Assembly (NCBI GenBank): GCA_031288415.1 | Contig: JAITRL010000006.1 | Location: 1-52,492, forward strand | Length of the DNA stretch: 52,492 nt | Direction: 5' to 3' | Origin: Deltaproteobacteria bacterium | GTDB lineage: Bacteria; Desulfobacterota; Desulfarculia; Adiutricales; Adiutricaceae | Shown here: positions 10,114 to 21,587 of the stretch, one piece after another | How the letters are laid out: every line of letters begins with the position of its first letter | Numbering within the stretch: position 1 is the stretch's first letter | Program-made: the position numbers and the translations under genes | Notes under the pieces: model-generated | Database searches by the model: none | Seen by the model: the letters and a program-made list of their open reading frames with translations, nothing else | What the model was told of the DNA's origin: nothing

Positions 10114-10653
10114 ATGATGGAGAACGTTTTCAAGCCGGCCCGCAGGCACGCCGATTTCAGCTGGGCCTCCATCGGCAACGTGAAGGAAGGCCGGGGCGAT
10201 CTGGGCGAGGACATGCCGGTGTCCGTTTACCGGCTCATGCAGTACACCATGCTCGCCACTCTCGCCAAGGACATGGGCGAAGAGAAGGCCAACTGGTATT
10301 TCCGCGAGGCGGGAAAGCTGGCCGGCCGCGAGTTCGCCCTCAACCTCCTGAAGCTGGATGTCCCCATGAACGACTTCATGGCCGAGCTCCAGCGCCTCCT
10401 CAAGGACTTCAGGATCTGCGTCTTCCGCCTGGAGAGCCTGGACCCCCAGACCGGCGAGATCATCGTGACGGCGGCCCAGGACCTGGACTGCAGCGGCATC
10501 CCGGTCACCAACGAGACGGTCTGCTGTTACGACGAGGGCTTCTTCTCCGGGATCCTGGGGGCCTACCTGAAGCGGGAGTACGACATCCGCGAGGTGGACT
10601 GCTGGGCCAACGGGGACCGGATCTGCCGGTTCAAGGGCGGCCCCAGGACGTGA
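10114..10653 (+). CDS. V4R (4-vinyl reductase) domain sensor-like protein
   Basis: C-terminal ETVCCYDEGFFSGILGAYLKREYDIREVDCWANGDRICRFKG matches the V4R pattern (C..aGD..C.F); ATG 10114 preceded by ggaggag. Confidence 0.8.
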   Translation: MMENVFKPARRHADFSWASIGNVKEGRGDLGEDMPVSVYRLMQYTMLATLAKDMGEEKANWYFREAGKLAGREFALNLLKLDVPMNDFMAELQRLLKDFRICVFRLESLDPQTGEIIVTAAQDLDCSGIPVTNETVCCYDEGFFSGILGAYLKREYDIREVDCWANGDRICRFKGGPRT

Positions 10654-12130
10654 GAGGCTTAAGGGGCGGGGCCTGCGGGGAGGCGGCCGTCTTCCGTCTG
10701 CCCGGGCGGCCGCCGCAGGCCTGATTCCTCAGGGGCATGAAACTGCCCCTAAGCTTCGGCGGGCCCGGAACGGCCCGGATTCTTCGGCGGGCCCGGAAAC
10801 GCCCCGGAAGCTTCAGCCATGGCCAGGGCCGGCTTTGCCGGAGAACGGGGAGTCTCCCTAACCGCGCGACGGGCGGCGCCCAGGGCCTGATCCGCCGCGC
10901 TCCGCCGCCGCGGATCGGCAAGCGGGTAAGCCTGCCGGAAGCGAGCGGCCGGGGCCTTGGCGCGGCCCATTTCAGCCCGGTTCCGGCCAGCGGCGCGCCC
11001 AGGGGGGCCGCGAGGGGTTCAGTAAGGGCGGTCCGGTCCGTTCCCGTCCGGGCAGGGATGGCGGCCTCGGAGGGCCGTCGGCCCTGCCCTGCGGCCAAAG
11101 GCTACGGCGGGGCCGTCCGCGGCGGGGGCGGGCTCCGCCTGCGCCCTTGCCGCGGCCGTATTTGGCGCGCCGGCGCATGCGCCGGCGGCGCCGGGATCTT
11201 GAAGCCGCGCCGCAGGCCATGGCCGCGGCGTTACCGTCAGCCCGGAAACAGCCCTGACCGGCGCGCGGCCGCCCTCGCCGGACGTGGCTGCGGGGGGATC
11301 CGCCGCGCCCTGCCCAGGAATCGCGCCCGAGGGCCGCGCGGAACGGGCTGCCGGGCATTGCCTCGCCGGCCTCTCCCGTCGTCCGGCGGTCTTCGTTGGA
11401 CATGTTCCTGACCGCGGCTTTGAGGAACGCGTCGCCGCGGCCTTCAGTCTCGGACGGGGCTTGCCTAGACGTGAAGTCAAAGGCCGCGGAGTCATGAACA
11501 TGTTCGTCGGATTGAGCCTTGAGGAAATCATGTTCCCTTGCCTGACCCCGTCCAGGCCGGCGCTCAGCTTCCAGGCCTGCGGGAGAAGCGGCAGGGGAAG
11601 CCCGCCCCGAACGGCGGCGCCGTCACGGCCCGGATCGGACAGCCGGGCGCCTGTCAGGCCGCCGCGGAACCCTCAAAAGCCTTGGCCGCGGCCGGAAAGC
11701 CCCGGGCCCCGGGGGCGGAGGGAAAAAAATTCCCGCCGTGCAGAAAGCGAGTCAGGGCGGCCCGGCGCGAACCGGCACAGGTTCGCGGCTGAGGATTGAC
11801 GCCGCCCGATTGACGGCGGCGCCTGAGGGGCCTGACAGGCCGGCGCGCGCGGCATGTGACGCGGCCGCATGATTCAGGATAAGGTTCAGGGCCTGAGCCG
11901 CATGTTCCGTTCCGCGCTCATCCGCGCTCATCCGCGCTCCTGAAGAACAGGCCTGCCGCCGTTATCGAGCGCGCAGGCGGGCGGCATCCCTGACAGGAAT
12001 CCGCCGCCGGCGGGGTTTCCGCGCCGGGCGGCATTCGGGATGCCGCAGGATCGGCCGCCGAAAGCTTCAAGGGCGCGACTGCCCGCGGGCGGCCGCGCGC
12101 GGTTCAGGGGAACGGACGGCGCGTGAATGA

Positions 12131-12712
<582 letters not shown>

Positions 12713-13483
12713 TGAAATCCCGCCTTTATGCCTTCCCTGGCTCCCATTGCGCGCCTTGGCGCCGCCTCCCAGCCGGTTCCCCGTTGTCCGAGCGGAACTC
12801 CGGCAGTTCAAGCGGAAACCCGGAGCGCCTGAAACTTCGGCAGTTCCGGGACTTAAGAGCTGCCCGGCCCGGGCGGGCCGCCGCAGGAAGATTGAGGATG
12901 CCCTCCTCCCTGAAAGCCCGGAATTCACGGAGCGGCGCCTCTCAGGCCGCAGGGCCGCCTGACACGCCGACAGGCCGTTGTCTTGCGCCGCTTGCCCCCG
13001 GCCGCTGAAATTGCCGTCGCGCCGCCTGAATCGCCCTCAGGGCGGCTTCTTAAGGCATTTCCCGTGAGGCGCCGTTCCCGGGACGGGCCTTCCTGCCGCA
13101 GCGAGGCCATTGCCCTGCCGGAGAGGCCTCCGCGCCATGGCGTTTGCCAAGCCTTCGGCCTGCGCGCTTCCTTGCCAAGGCCGCGCCGCCGCGGCTCCTT
13201 AACCATGCCTCTGCAGGCTGCCCATGGCATCGGCTATGCCATGCCGGCTCGGCGGGATGCCGAGCCATGCCGCGTAACTATGATATAAATTGTTGGATTG
13301 ACTGGGAATAGGTTTTTTCAGTTCACTTGACGCTAAATGTCGCGTTTAATCCCTTTCATTTTTTAACGGAAGACTGGGGGCTATCCCTTGCCGGCCTGGA
13401 CCGGGCCTGTCCGGCGGAGGAGCCGCGTCCCTCGGCGGGCCGTGGCCGCATGGCCCATGGCCGCGGCATGGCCGCATGGCAGT

Positions 13484-13513
13484 TCGACAAGAAATGAAGT
13501 TTTATGTTAAAAT
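13484..13513 (+). promoter_or_regulatory. Candidate promoter (TCGACA-18-TAAAAT) upstream of the hybrid kinase
   Basis: AT-rich island aatgaagttttatgttaaaatac in GC-rich DNA. Confidence 0.3.
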
Positions 13514-13764
13514 ACATTTAAGTTTGCTCAAGCAAGCCCTGAAGCGGGCGCCCTTGCCTTGCCTCCGCCATTGCCTTTAGCCGATGCGGGAGGCGCAAGC
13601 GGCAGGCTTGCCGGAGCGTAGAGACAGAATGAACAGTGGAGCCGGGGCTTTTTCGCCTCAAAGCGCGGCCCTTCATTTCCGCGTCGCCCTTGTCTGCGGG
13701 AGGGCTAGACGGAAGCGCCCATGAGGAGAGCCTGAAAGCCTTGCGCTCTGTCGGCTAGGCGTTC

Positions 13765-13788
13765 GGCGCCCGGCACATGCCGGGCGCC
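13765..13788. promoter_or_regulatory. 11-bp perfect hairpin upstream of the hybrid histidine kinase
   Basis: ggcgcccggca-ca-tgccgggcgcc, no T-tract. Confidence 0.7.
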
Positions 13789-13958
13789 TGGCCTGTCCGA
13801 GTCAACCGGGCTTTGTCGGCCTTCCGGGCCGCGTTGCCGGTCGGGCCGTTTCAGGCCGCGGCGCCCTCCGCCCGGCAGGGGGGCGCCTGGGCGGCATGGG
13901 CTGACAGTGAGTTTGCGTCTCAGGGCCGCTTCGGGAGCGCGGAAGTGAGAGTTTTTTA

Positions 13959-16550
13959 ATGGACAGCGCGGAAGGAAAGGCGGCAGGCTTCGCCGAGGAC
14001 TCGCGGGGCCGGAACCGGGAGGCCCCTGAGGTCGGCCGGGCCGACGGCGGCGGGGACACCCGTGACGGCAAGGGCTCGCCCTCCGGCGGGCCTTCCCAGG
14101 GCCCGCCATCCGGCGGGCCTTCCCAGGGCGGCCAGGAATCCCGGCCGGCCGGCTCCCAGGCAAGCCGGGATGCCGTGCATGTGCTCTTCGAGTACCTGAG
14201 GGACGTCATCTACAACCCCCTCCAGGCCAAGCTCGACCCTAACTCCCTCTCCGGCCCTGAACGGAACCTGGGGCTGGGGATAATGTTCCTGGCGGAGTGC
14301 ATCGGGGAGCTGAGGGCTTTTGCCAACGCCCTGGCCAGGGGCGACCTGGGGGCCCCCATGCCCAGCGCGGGCAACGAGATCGCCGCGCCCCTCAAGACCC
14401 TGTACTCCTCCATGAAGCATCTGACATGGCAGGCCCAGCAGATCGCCGCCGGGGACTACTCCCAGCACGTGGACTTCATGGGGGAGTTCTCGGACAGCTT
14501 CAACGCCATGATCAGGCAGCTCGACCAGCGCAACCACGAGCTGGTCATGGCCAAGATAACGGCCGAGGCGGCCTCCCGGGCCAAAAGCGCGTTTCTGGGC
14601 GCCGTAAGCCACGAGATGCGCACGCCGCTCAACGCGATTCTGGGCCTGTCCGCCCTGGAGCTCCAGCGCGAGAACCTGCCCACGCTCTCCAAGCTGAACC
14701 TGGAGAAGATCTGGAACGCCGGATCGTCCCTTCTGCGCATCGTCAACGACATCCTCGACATCGCCAGGGCCGGGGCGGGCAAGTTCGAGCTGGTGCCGGT
14801 GGATTACAGCATCCTCGACCTCCTCAACGACGTGGTCCAGGTCAACATCGTGCGCGCCGGCTCCAAGCCCATCAGCTTCGAGCTGACCGTGGACGAGACC
14901 ATCCCCTCGCGGCTGTCCGGGGACAGCCTGCGGGTCAAGCAGATCCTCAACAATATCCTTTCCAACGCCTTCAAGTACACCGAACGCGGCAAGGTCCGCT
15001 TCCGGGTGGGCTGGTCCCCTGCGGGCGGCGGCTCGGGGGCCGACATGATCTTCACGGTGTCCGACACGGGCATCGGCATCCGGCCGGAGAACCTGGAGAG
15101 GATCTTCACCGACCACAGCCAGATCAACTCCCAGGCCAACCGCTACGTGGAGGGCACCGGACTGGGCCTGGCCATCACGAAATACCTGGTGGACCTCATG
15201 GGAGGGAACATCTCCGCCGAAAGCGAGTTCGGGGCTGGGTCCGAATTCAAGGCTGTCATCCCTCAGAAGATCGTGCACGGCACCCCCATCGGCAGGGCGG
15301 CGGCGGAGGATCTCGCCAATTTCCGGACCATGGCCAGGGGCCTGTCCGTCGAGGGCAACCTCGTGCGCACCCTTATGCCTTACGGCCACGTGCTCCTGGT
15401 GGACGACGTGCCCACTAACCTGGACGTCGCGGAGGGCCTCCTTTCCCCCTACGGCATCAAGGTGAGCGCCGCCCACAGCGGCCGGGAGGCGGTGGACCTG
15501 GTCGCCGCCGTCCGGGACGATTCCCCCCCCTCCGAGCGTTTCGATCTCATTCTCATGGACCATATGATGCCCGACATGGACGGGGTGGAGGCCGTCCGGA
15601 ACATCCGCTCGCTTCCCGCCGAGTACGCCAGAAAGGTCCCGGTCATTGCCTTCACGGCCAGCGCGGCCCCTGAAACGGTCAAGATGTTCCTCGACAACGG
15701 CTTCAACTCGTTCATCTCCAAGCCCATAGACATCCTGGAACTGGACGCCGCCCTCAACCGCTGGGTTCGCCGGGACTCCGCTTTCGCCCTGTCGGGCGGC
15801 GGCTCCCCTGGCGCCCAGGAATCCCCCGGCGGCCAAGGCGCCCAGGAGGCCCCGGCCCCCGAAGGGGGGGTCGCCGCCGGCGGTCCCGGAGACGGCCCTG
15901 CCGGAGGCCCCGCAGCGCCCGGGAGGCCCGCCGTGGCCTCCGGCAGGGCCGCGGCGCTCTCTATCCAGGACTTCAACATCGAGGGCCTGGATATCCAGAG
16001 CGGCATCGGGCGCTTCGGCCGCGAGGACAAGTTCATCAAGGTCCTCAAGTCTTACATTCTCCACACCCCCAAGCTGCTGGAGAACCTCAAGGCCTCGGCC
16101 AGGTCCTCCTTGAGCGACTACGCCATCTCGGTCCACGGCCTCAAGGGCTCCAGCTACGGCATCTCCGCCGACGCGGTGGGGGACGTGGCCGCCCGCCTGG
16201 AGGCCATGGCCAAGGAAGGCAAGACCGAGAGCTTCGCGGACAGTCATCTCCTGCTCATGGAGAAGGCCGAGAAGCTCATAGGGGACATCTCCTCGGCCAT
16301 CGCCCGCATCGAAGCCGCGGAAGGGGCCAAGACCCGCCAGAAGCTTGCCGCCCCCGACCCCGACCTCCTGGTCAAGCTCCTTGACGCAGCCCGGCGCGGC
16401 AAAACCTCCCAGATGGAGGATCTCACCGCGCAGCTCGAGCTTTACGATTACGAGAGGCAGCCGGATCTGGTGCCGTTCATCCGCGAGAAGCTCGAGGCGT
16501 TCGACTACCAGCTCATCTGCGACAGGCTACATGCCGTCCTGGAGGAGTAA
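13959..16550 (+). CDS. Cytosolic hybrid histidine kinase (HisKA-HATPase-REC-HPt)
   Basis: SHEMRTPLNAILG, NAFKYT, DTGIGI, GTGLGLAI, REC DLILMDHMMPDMDG, HPt SVHGLKGSSYGI; no obvious TM segment. Confidence 0.93.
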   Translation: MDSAEGKAAGFAEDSRGRNREAPEVGRADGGGDTRDGKGSPSGGPSQGPPSGGPSQGGQESRPAGSQASRDAVHVLFEYLRDVIYNPLQAKLDPNSLSGPERNLGLGIMFLAECIGELRAFANALARGDLGAPMPSAGNEIAAPLKTLYSSMKHLTWQAQQIAAGDYSQHVDFMGEFSDSFNAMIRQLDQRNHELVMAKITAEAASRAKSAFLGAVSHEMRTPLNAILGLSALELQRENLPTLSKLNLEKIWNAGSSLLRIVNDILDIARAGAGKFELVPVDYSILDLLNDVVQVNIVRAGSKPISFELTVDETIPSRLSGDSLRVKQILNNILSNAFKYTERGKVRFRVGWSPAGGGSGADMIFTVSDTGIGIRPENLERIFTDHSQINSQANRYVEGTGLGLAITKYLVDLMGGNISAESEFGAGSEFKAVIPQKIVHGTPIGRAAAEDLANFRTMARGLSVEGNLVRTLMPYGHVLLVDDVPTNLDVAEGLLSPYGIKVSAAHSGREAVDLVAAVRDDSPPSERFDLILMDHMMPDMDGVEAVRNIRSLPAEYARKVPVIAFTASAAPETVKMFLDNGFNSFISKPIDILELDAALNRWVRRDSAFALSGGGSPGAQESPGGQGAQEAPAPEGGVAAGGPGDGPAGGPAAPGRPAVASGRAAALSIQDFNIEGLDIQSGIGRFGREDKFIKVLKSYILHTPKLLENLKASARSSLSDYAISVHGLKGSSYGISADAVGDVAARLEAMAKEGKTESFADSHLLLMEKAEKLIGDISSAIARIEAAEGAKTRQKLAAPDPDLLVKLLDAARRGKTSQMEDLTAQLELYDYERQPDLVPFIREKLEAFDYQLICDRLHAVLEE

Positions 16551-16867
16551 GCTTCCCCGGCGGCTGAGGCCTCGTCTCGGGCGCCCCGGCGGCCATGCGC
16601 TTCCCGCCTTCCGAGACCAGGCGCCTCCGGCGCCCCTGCGGATCCGCGGCCTCCGGCCGCCTCGCCCTCTACCCGCTGAGCGGCAGGGCCGTTTGCCGGA
16701 GACCGGGCCTCCTTGCCTTTCTCCTTCCGGGGCTTGCCCGCCGCCGCCGCCCGTTCGCCGTCACCCAGGCCGGCAAGGCTTCTGAGGCCTCTGCCCTTCA
16801 GGGACTTTCGGACTTCAGGCCCGGGCCGCCGGGCCCCCGCCCAGGCAAGGCAAAGCACGTCAACCCC

Positions 16868-18124
16868 ATGACCCCCTCAGAAGACAACGCGGCCTCCCCT
16901 TCGGGGCCGCCCGCGAAGCCCTTTTCCAGGCGCGGCGGCGGTCTCCCCGCGAACGCGCCCTCCCGGCAGGCTCCTTGGCGCCGGTGGGCCGTCGGCCTTG
17001 CCGCCGTTTGCATCTTGGCCGGCGCGGCTTATCTTTTCCGTCCTCACCTGAACGCCGCCCCCTTTTCCCCGAGCGAAAGGACGGACTCCGGCCCCGCCCC
17101 GGGCGCCCCTGCCAACGCGGGCCCGAGTTCCCCTGCCCAGGCGGCCCCGGCCTCCGGCGCCGCCCCGAGCCCCCCTTCCGGGGCGGCCCCGCCTTCCGGC
17201 GCCGCCCCGAACCCCCCTTCCGAGGCGGCCCCGCCTTCCGAAGGGAGCCCGCAAGAGGGGCTGCGGGAGCGGGAAAGGCTAATGACAGTGGCTGAAATCC
17301 CGCCCCGCATCAGGGCGCAGGAGCCGATACCTGACCTGCCCGGCAGGACCGTCACCATCTGGCAGGGCAACGCCCGCTACCGGATCGGGGGAGCAGGGGA
17401 AACGGTGTACGAGTTTTCCCTGAGCACGCGGGGAGCTTCCCTGGGGACCCTCGAGAACATAGTGATCGAGACCGATCACGGCCGGATAGAGGTCCCAGGG
17501 CCCATGGACGGCACCCCGGAGGGCGGCTACGTCAAGGCCGAGCTCGCGACGGACGAATACGTGGAGTCCTTCATGATCAAGAGCGCCACCGCCACCGTGA
17601 ACGGTCAGCAGGGCATGGACATACTGCCCTTCATGTACGTGCACGAGTACCAGCCCATGCCGGTCCTCCTGCCCGGTGACCCGGAAAGCTTTCTGGACTC
17701 GGTCAAGTACTACGAGATGCACAAGTTCGTGGTGGATGCGCCCATAGACTTCGGGGACGCGTTCGAGAACCCGCCCCTGCTTTACATCTCCGACTTCGTG
17801 GAGGCGGCGGTGCAGATCTACCTCGAGAGCCAGGTGAGTCTCCTTGTCTTCAACGAGGCTACGCTCCTGGCGCGGCCCGTCGAGGGGCCGTATGTCGTGC
17901 TCCACAACCGGGACGGCATAAACGGGTTTTCCGTGATGCTGCCCGGGGCCGGCGATTTCCGGGACGATGTCGCGGCCTTCTCCTTCAAGTGCAGGGTGGG
18001 GGTTGACCCCGTAAACGGTCCCGTGGCCGCTGACCCTGAGGTGACCGTCAACGGCGAGCGGCAGGACATCGGCTACGCCGCGCGCTACAATCCGATAGTC
18101 ATGCGGGCCTTCACCTTCGGCTGA
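16868..18124 (+). CDS. Membrane-anchored hypothetical protein with Pro/Ala linker and C-terminal extracytoplasmic domain
   Basis: ATG 16868 in ORF 16595..18124; TM AVGLAAVCILAGAAYLF, PPSGAAP repeats, then a globular domain. Confidence 0.75.
   Translation: MTPSEDNAASPSGPPAKPFSRRGGGLPANAPSRQAPWRRWAVGLAAVCILAGAAYLFRPHLNAAPFSPSERTDSGPAPGAPANAGPSSPAQAAPASGAAPSPPSGAAPPSGAAPNPPSEAAPPSEGSPQEGLRERERLMTVAEIPPRIRAQEPIPDLPGRTVTIWQGNARYRIGGAGETVYEFSLSTRGASLGTLENIVIETDHGRIEVPGPMDGTPEGGYVKAELATDEYVESFMIKSATATVNGQQGMDILPFMYVHEYQPMPVLLPGDPESFLDSVKYYEMHKFVVDAPIDFGDAFENPPLLYISDFVEAAVQIYLESQVSLLVFNEATLLARPVEGPYVVLHNRDGINGFSVMLPGAGDFRDDVAAFSFKCRVGVDPVNGPVAADPEVTVNGERQDIGYAARYNPIVMRAFTFG
17141..17240 (+). repeat. 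42-nt in-frame repeat (about 2.4 copies) encoding a 14-aa Pro/Ala linker unit
   Basis: gcggccccg... recurs at 17141, 17183, 17225. Confidence 0.85.
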
Positions 18125-18458
18125 GGGGATCGGGACGGCTTGCGTTCATCGGGGCCTCCGCCCGCGCGCGGCGCCAAGGCACGGCTGGCGCCGCTTCGCC
18201 CCGCGACGAGCGACGGCCGCCTTGGAGCCGGCTGAGCGGCGTCGGCGCGCCGCCGCGACGGCTGAGCGTTGCAGCGGCTCCGGCGAGTCGTCGCGGCGGC
18301 TTGCGGGGTTGAATCGAAATTTCGCTAGCCGGGCGGCGAGCCCAGCCTGTCAGGGACACGCATGGGATGCCCTCAGGCGCGCCCTGCGGGCCGGATCCTG
18401 TGCGGCTGCCGCCGATCGGAGCCTGCGCGGCTTGCCGCCGGTCAGCCGGCGCGGCCTG

Positions 18459-19424
18459 TCATGACCCCCAGGGGCCGGAGTCCTGCGGCTCCCCTTCCGG
18501 GAGGCGCCCGAACTCCAACGGCTCGTAATATACGCGTCTGAGGCAGAGGCCCTGCGGGGGCGCCGCATGTCCCGCCGCAAGCCTGTCCCTGGAGGCGACG
18601 AGCGCCCGGAGGCCCTCGCGGTCCAGGCGGCCTTTGCCTATCCTGTAGACGGTGCCGGCGATGGCGCGGGCCATGTGCCTGAGGAACCCCGACCCCGTCA
18701 GGGTGAGGCGCACCACTTCCGGCTCTCGCCGCTCGATCCGCGCCAGGTAGATTCTGCGCACGGTGGAGCGTACGGGGCTGCCCTGGCTCCGGAAGGCCGC
18801 GAAGTCCCTCTCGCCCTCCAGCTCCGGGAGGCATCGGCGCGCGCGCTCCCAGTCCAGGCCAGGGCCTACCCACCAGCACCTCCAGGCATACAGGGGGTTC
18901 CGGACGGGAGTGGTCAGAAAGTCGTAGGAATAAGTCTTGCCGGTGGCGCTGAACCGCGCGTTGAAGCCGGGCGGGGCCTCCCGCGCATCCGTGACCGCGA
19001 CGGACTCGGGAAGCAGGCTGTTGGCGCCCAGGATGATTTCCCTGCCGCCGCGGCCGGAGGCCGTCTGGAACGTCGCGGTCTGCCCCGCCGCGTGCACCCC
19101 GGCATCGGTGCGGCCGCTCCCGGTGACCGTGACCTTGTGGCCGCAGACTTTGCCCAGGGCGTTTTCCAGCAGCTCTTGCACGGACAGGCCGTTGTCCTGG
19201 CGCTGCCAGCCTGAAAGCCCCCGCCCGTCGTAGGCGACGGTGATCCTGAAGTTTCTCGTCCGGGGCGCCGCGGCGGGGGGCCGCGCGCCTTCCCCGGAAG
19301 CGGGAGCGGCGGAGACGCCTGCCGCGGCTCCGCAGGCGCTGTCCGCCGCGGCTCCGCAGGCGGCGCCGGAGTTAGCGCCCTCCGCAGGCCGCCTCTCTGG
19401 GGCCGGCCCGTTCTCTGCAGTCAT
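18459..19424 (-). CDS. truA: tRNA pseudouridine synthase A with low-complexity N-terminal extension
   Basis: RITVAYDGRGLSGWQRQ and SGRTDAGVHAAGQ motifs; ATGA overlap with the upstream gene. Confidence 0.95.
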   Translation of the reverse strand: MTAENGPAPERRPAEGANSGAACGAAADSACGAAAGVSAAPASGEGARPPAAAPRTRNFRITVAYDGRGLSGWQRQDNGLSVQELLENALGKVCGHKVTVTGSGRTDAGVHAAGQTATFQTASGRGGREIILGANSLLPESVAVTDAREAPPGFNARFSATGKTYSYDFLTTPVRNPLYAWRCWWVGPGLDWERARRCLPELEGERDFAAFRSQGSPVRSTVRRIYLARIERREPEVVRLTLTGSGFLRHMARAIAGTVYRIGKGRLDREGLRALVASRDRLAAGHAAPPQGLCLRRVYYEPLEFGRLPEGEPQDSGPWGS

Positions 19425-20071
19425 CTCACCGGCCTGGGGGGGGTCATCCAGCCCTCCTCCATGGCCTTCTCCAGGACCTTGCCCGCCAGCCAGAAGTCGA
19501 ACTCTTCATCGATGTCGACGTTCTCCTCGCGGGAGGTGACGAAGGTTCCCGCCTTCTCCCCGAAGAGGCTTTCGTTGTACAGGATCTCTGCCCTGGTGAC
19601 GATGACGGAGCCGTCGTTAACGAAGACCTTCCTGATGTCCTGGCGGCGGTGTTCGATGCCGTGGGGCGGATAGGACAGCGTCTCGAAGCCCGTGGCGACG
19701 GAGTCCCAGCCTCCGGACCCGAACATGGAGATCACGCGGTCGATGAGGCCGGGCCGCCTGACGGGGCTGGTGGGCTGCAGAAGCACCGCGGCGTCCCCGC
19801 CCAGGATCCTCAGGGCGTGGACCACCACTTCGCGGCTTACGGCGGCGTCTTCCGCCAGCACGGCCGGGCGTTCCAGCACGGGAGCCCCGTACCTGGCGGC
19901 CAACGAGGCTATCTCGTCGTCCTCCGTCGACACGGCGTAGGCGGTCAGGAGCCGCGAGGCGGCCGCGGCCTGGATGGTCCAGGCGATCAGAGGGTGGCCG
20001 CAGACGGGTTTGATGTTCTTGCGGGGGATCCCTTTGGATCCGCCGCGCGCGGGTATCACGCCCAGGATCAT
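19421..20071 (-). CDS. neuA: Acylneuraminate cytidylyltransferase family protein (NeuA-like)
   Basis: MILGVIPARGGSKGIPRKNIKPVCGHPLIAWTI and LLQPTSPVRRP. Confidence 0.88.
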   Translation of the reverse strand: MILGVIPARGGSKGIPRKNIKPVCGHPLIAWTIQAAAASRLLTAYAVSTEDDEIASLAARYGAPVLERPAVLAEDAAVSREVVVHALRILGGDAAVLLQPTSPVRRPGLIDRVISMFGSGGWDSVATGFETLSYPPHGIEHRRQDIRKVFVNDGSVIVTRAEILYNESLFGEKAGTFVTSREENVDIDEEFDFWLAGKVLEKAMEEGWMTPPRPVR

Positions 20072-20362
20072 CGGATATGTCCTTCGGCTACGCGTTCAAC
20101 AGGACTTCAGGCACAGTCGGCCGATGTCCAAGATTGGAGCGGCGGCGGCGGCAGGGCGGCCGAACAGCGGGAAGGACCGGATTGCCGCGGGGAATCCGGG
20201 CCAGCGGCCCGGGGGACCTTCCTGCAGGGTTCCCGGGGGCCGCTGAGCGAGACAAGGGAGTCGATGAGCACAAGAGAGACAAGGCGGGAAAATTTTACAA
20301 GGAAGACTACGTGGAAAAAAGCACAGGAGGAGCAAGAAACGCAAGATACACAGCAAGCACAG

Positions 20363-20420
20363 GAGGCGCGGGAGGCGCGGGGAGCGCGGGGAGCGCGGGG
20401 AGCGCGGGGAGCGCGGGGAG
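20363..20420. repeat. 9-nt tandem repeat (ggagcgcgg), about 6 copies
   Basis: Direct reading; lies between the DUF692-like gene and neuA. Confidence 0.9.
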
Positions 20421-20547
20421 ACTGTAGCAGGCAGGGAGGCGGCTTCAGGAAGGGGGGGCCCGGCCTCCCGGAGGCCGCCGGGCGGGCGGGGAGCGGGCGG
20501 GGAACCGCGGCTCTCCCGCCGCCAGGAGGCCGGAGCTTTAGGGGCTG

Positions 20548-21426
20548 TCAGCCTGCGGGGCGGGTGGCGGTCTGGCGGCCCAGCCCGTCTATGGCGGCGG
20601 CGACGGCCGCAGGGTGCAGGGCTTCGGCCGTCTCGTTGCCCCTGAGTTCGCGTATGAGGCGGAGCATGGATTTTTTCAGGGCCGCGAGGTCCTTGTAATA
20701 CTCGATGAGCACGAGAGGCCTCGCCCCGTAGGCGCCCAGGCGCTCCATGACGAAACTGAGCCAGGCCCACTCCCGCTCGCCGGGGATCTCGTGGGTGTCG
20801 ACCCCGAGGCGGCCGGGGCCTTCAGGGAGATAAGGCCGGGAGACGTGGATCTCCACGGTCTTCTCCAGCGGGAGGCGCTCAAGGTACCTCTCCGCTTCGA
20901 AGCCCATGTTGACGGCGGAGATGGCCGCGTGGGCCAGGTCCAGCACCAGTCCCGCCCCGAAGCGGTCCAGAAATTCCGCGATGAAGTCCGGGTCGCAGAC
21001 CTTGTTGTAGAGGCCGGTGGGGTAAAAGTTGTAGTTCTCCATGGCGACCGGGCCTTCGTAGGAGTCCCGCAGGAGTTCCAGGTTCACCCTGGCGCGATCG
21101 TAGATGGCCCGGCTGCCCATGATCTGGCTCGTGGGCAGAATGCCGTCGTGGCGCCGGGCCGATGGCCCCAGATCGCAGCTGAAGAGGGAGGGCCGCGCCT
21201 CCTTAAGGTATTTCGCCACCGGGGGAAGGTGATCCCTGAAGTCGTCCTCGGCTATGCCGTAGCCCCAGTGGAACACCTTGGGGAGAGGCGGGAGCCAGGA
21301 TGGGGGATGCGGGTTTTTCACCTCCAGGACCTCGGCCATGTCCAGGAGATCCAGGACATCGGTGTTGGAGCGGTCGAAGAGGTGGGAGACGGGAAGCCCT
21401 ATGAAGTTGTCGGGGCTTGCTGTCAT
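20548..21426 (-). CDS. DUF692/MNIO-like (multinuclear non-heme iron oxidase superfamily) TIM-barrel protein
   Basis: MENYNFYP, AGLVLDLAHAAISAVNMGF, ERLPLEKTVEIHVSRP, VDTHEIP, LVLIEYY follow the order of the DUF692 motif blocks; start ATG 21426 with ggagg SD, in frame with ORF 20548..22413. Confidence 0.68.
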   Translation of the reverse strand: MTASPDNFIGLPVSHLFDRSNTDVLDLLDMAEVLEVKNPHPPSWLPPLPKVFHWGYGIAEDDFRDHLPPVAKYLKEARPSLFSCDLGPSARRHDGILPTSQIMGSRAIYDRARVNLELLRDSYEGPVAMENYNFYPTGLYNKVCDPDFIAEFLDRFGAGLVLDLAHAAISAVNMGFEAERYLERLPLEKTVEIHVSRPYLPEGPGRLGVDTHEIPGEREWAWLSFVMERLGAYGARPLVLIEYYKDLAALKKSMLRLIRELRGNETAEALHPAAVAAAIDGLGRQTATRPAG

Positions 21427-21587
21427 GGCGGCCTCCGGGCCGGGGTCGCGGCGGGCGGGAAAACGGCTGCCGAAAGAGCCCGGCCCGCCCGCGGCGGAAA
21501 GTCCGGGGCTGGCGGGCCAAGGCGATTCGGCAGGCCAGGGCAAGCGGAGCCGGCCGGGGACGCGCCCCGGCCGGCTCCGGCGGCGGT

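Noticed and set aside
20096-20400. Cys-rich peptide (LCLLCILRFLLLLCFFPRSLPCKIFPPCLSCAHRLPC) as an MNIO substrate next to the DUF692-like gene
   Set aside because: No start codon or SD in the gap in this frame; the ORF only starts inside the DUF692-like gene and reads through the 9-nt repeat, so it is probably an artefact.
21490-21530. RNase P RNA signature (ggaaagtccgggg)
   Set aside because: Only ~160 bp lie between the neighbouring genes, too short for RNase P RNA, and no matching downstream elements were seen.
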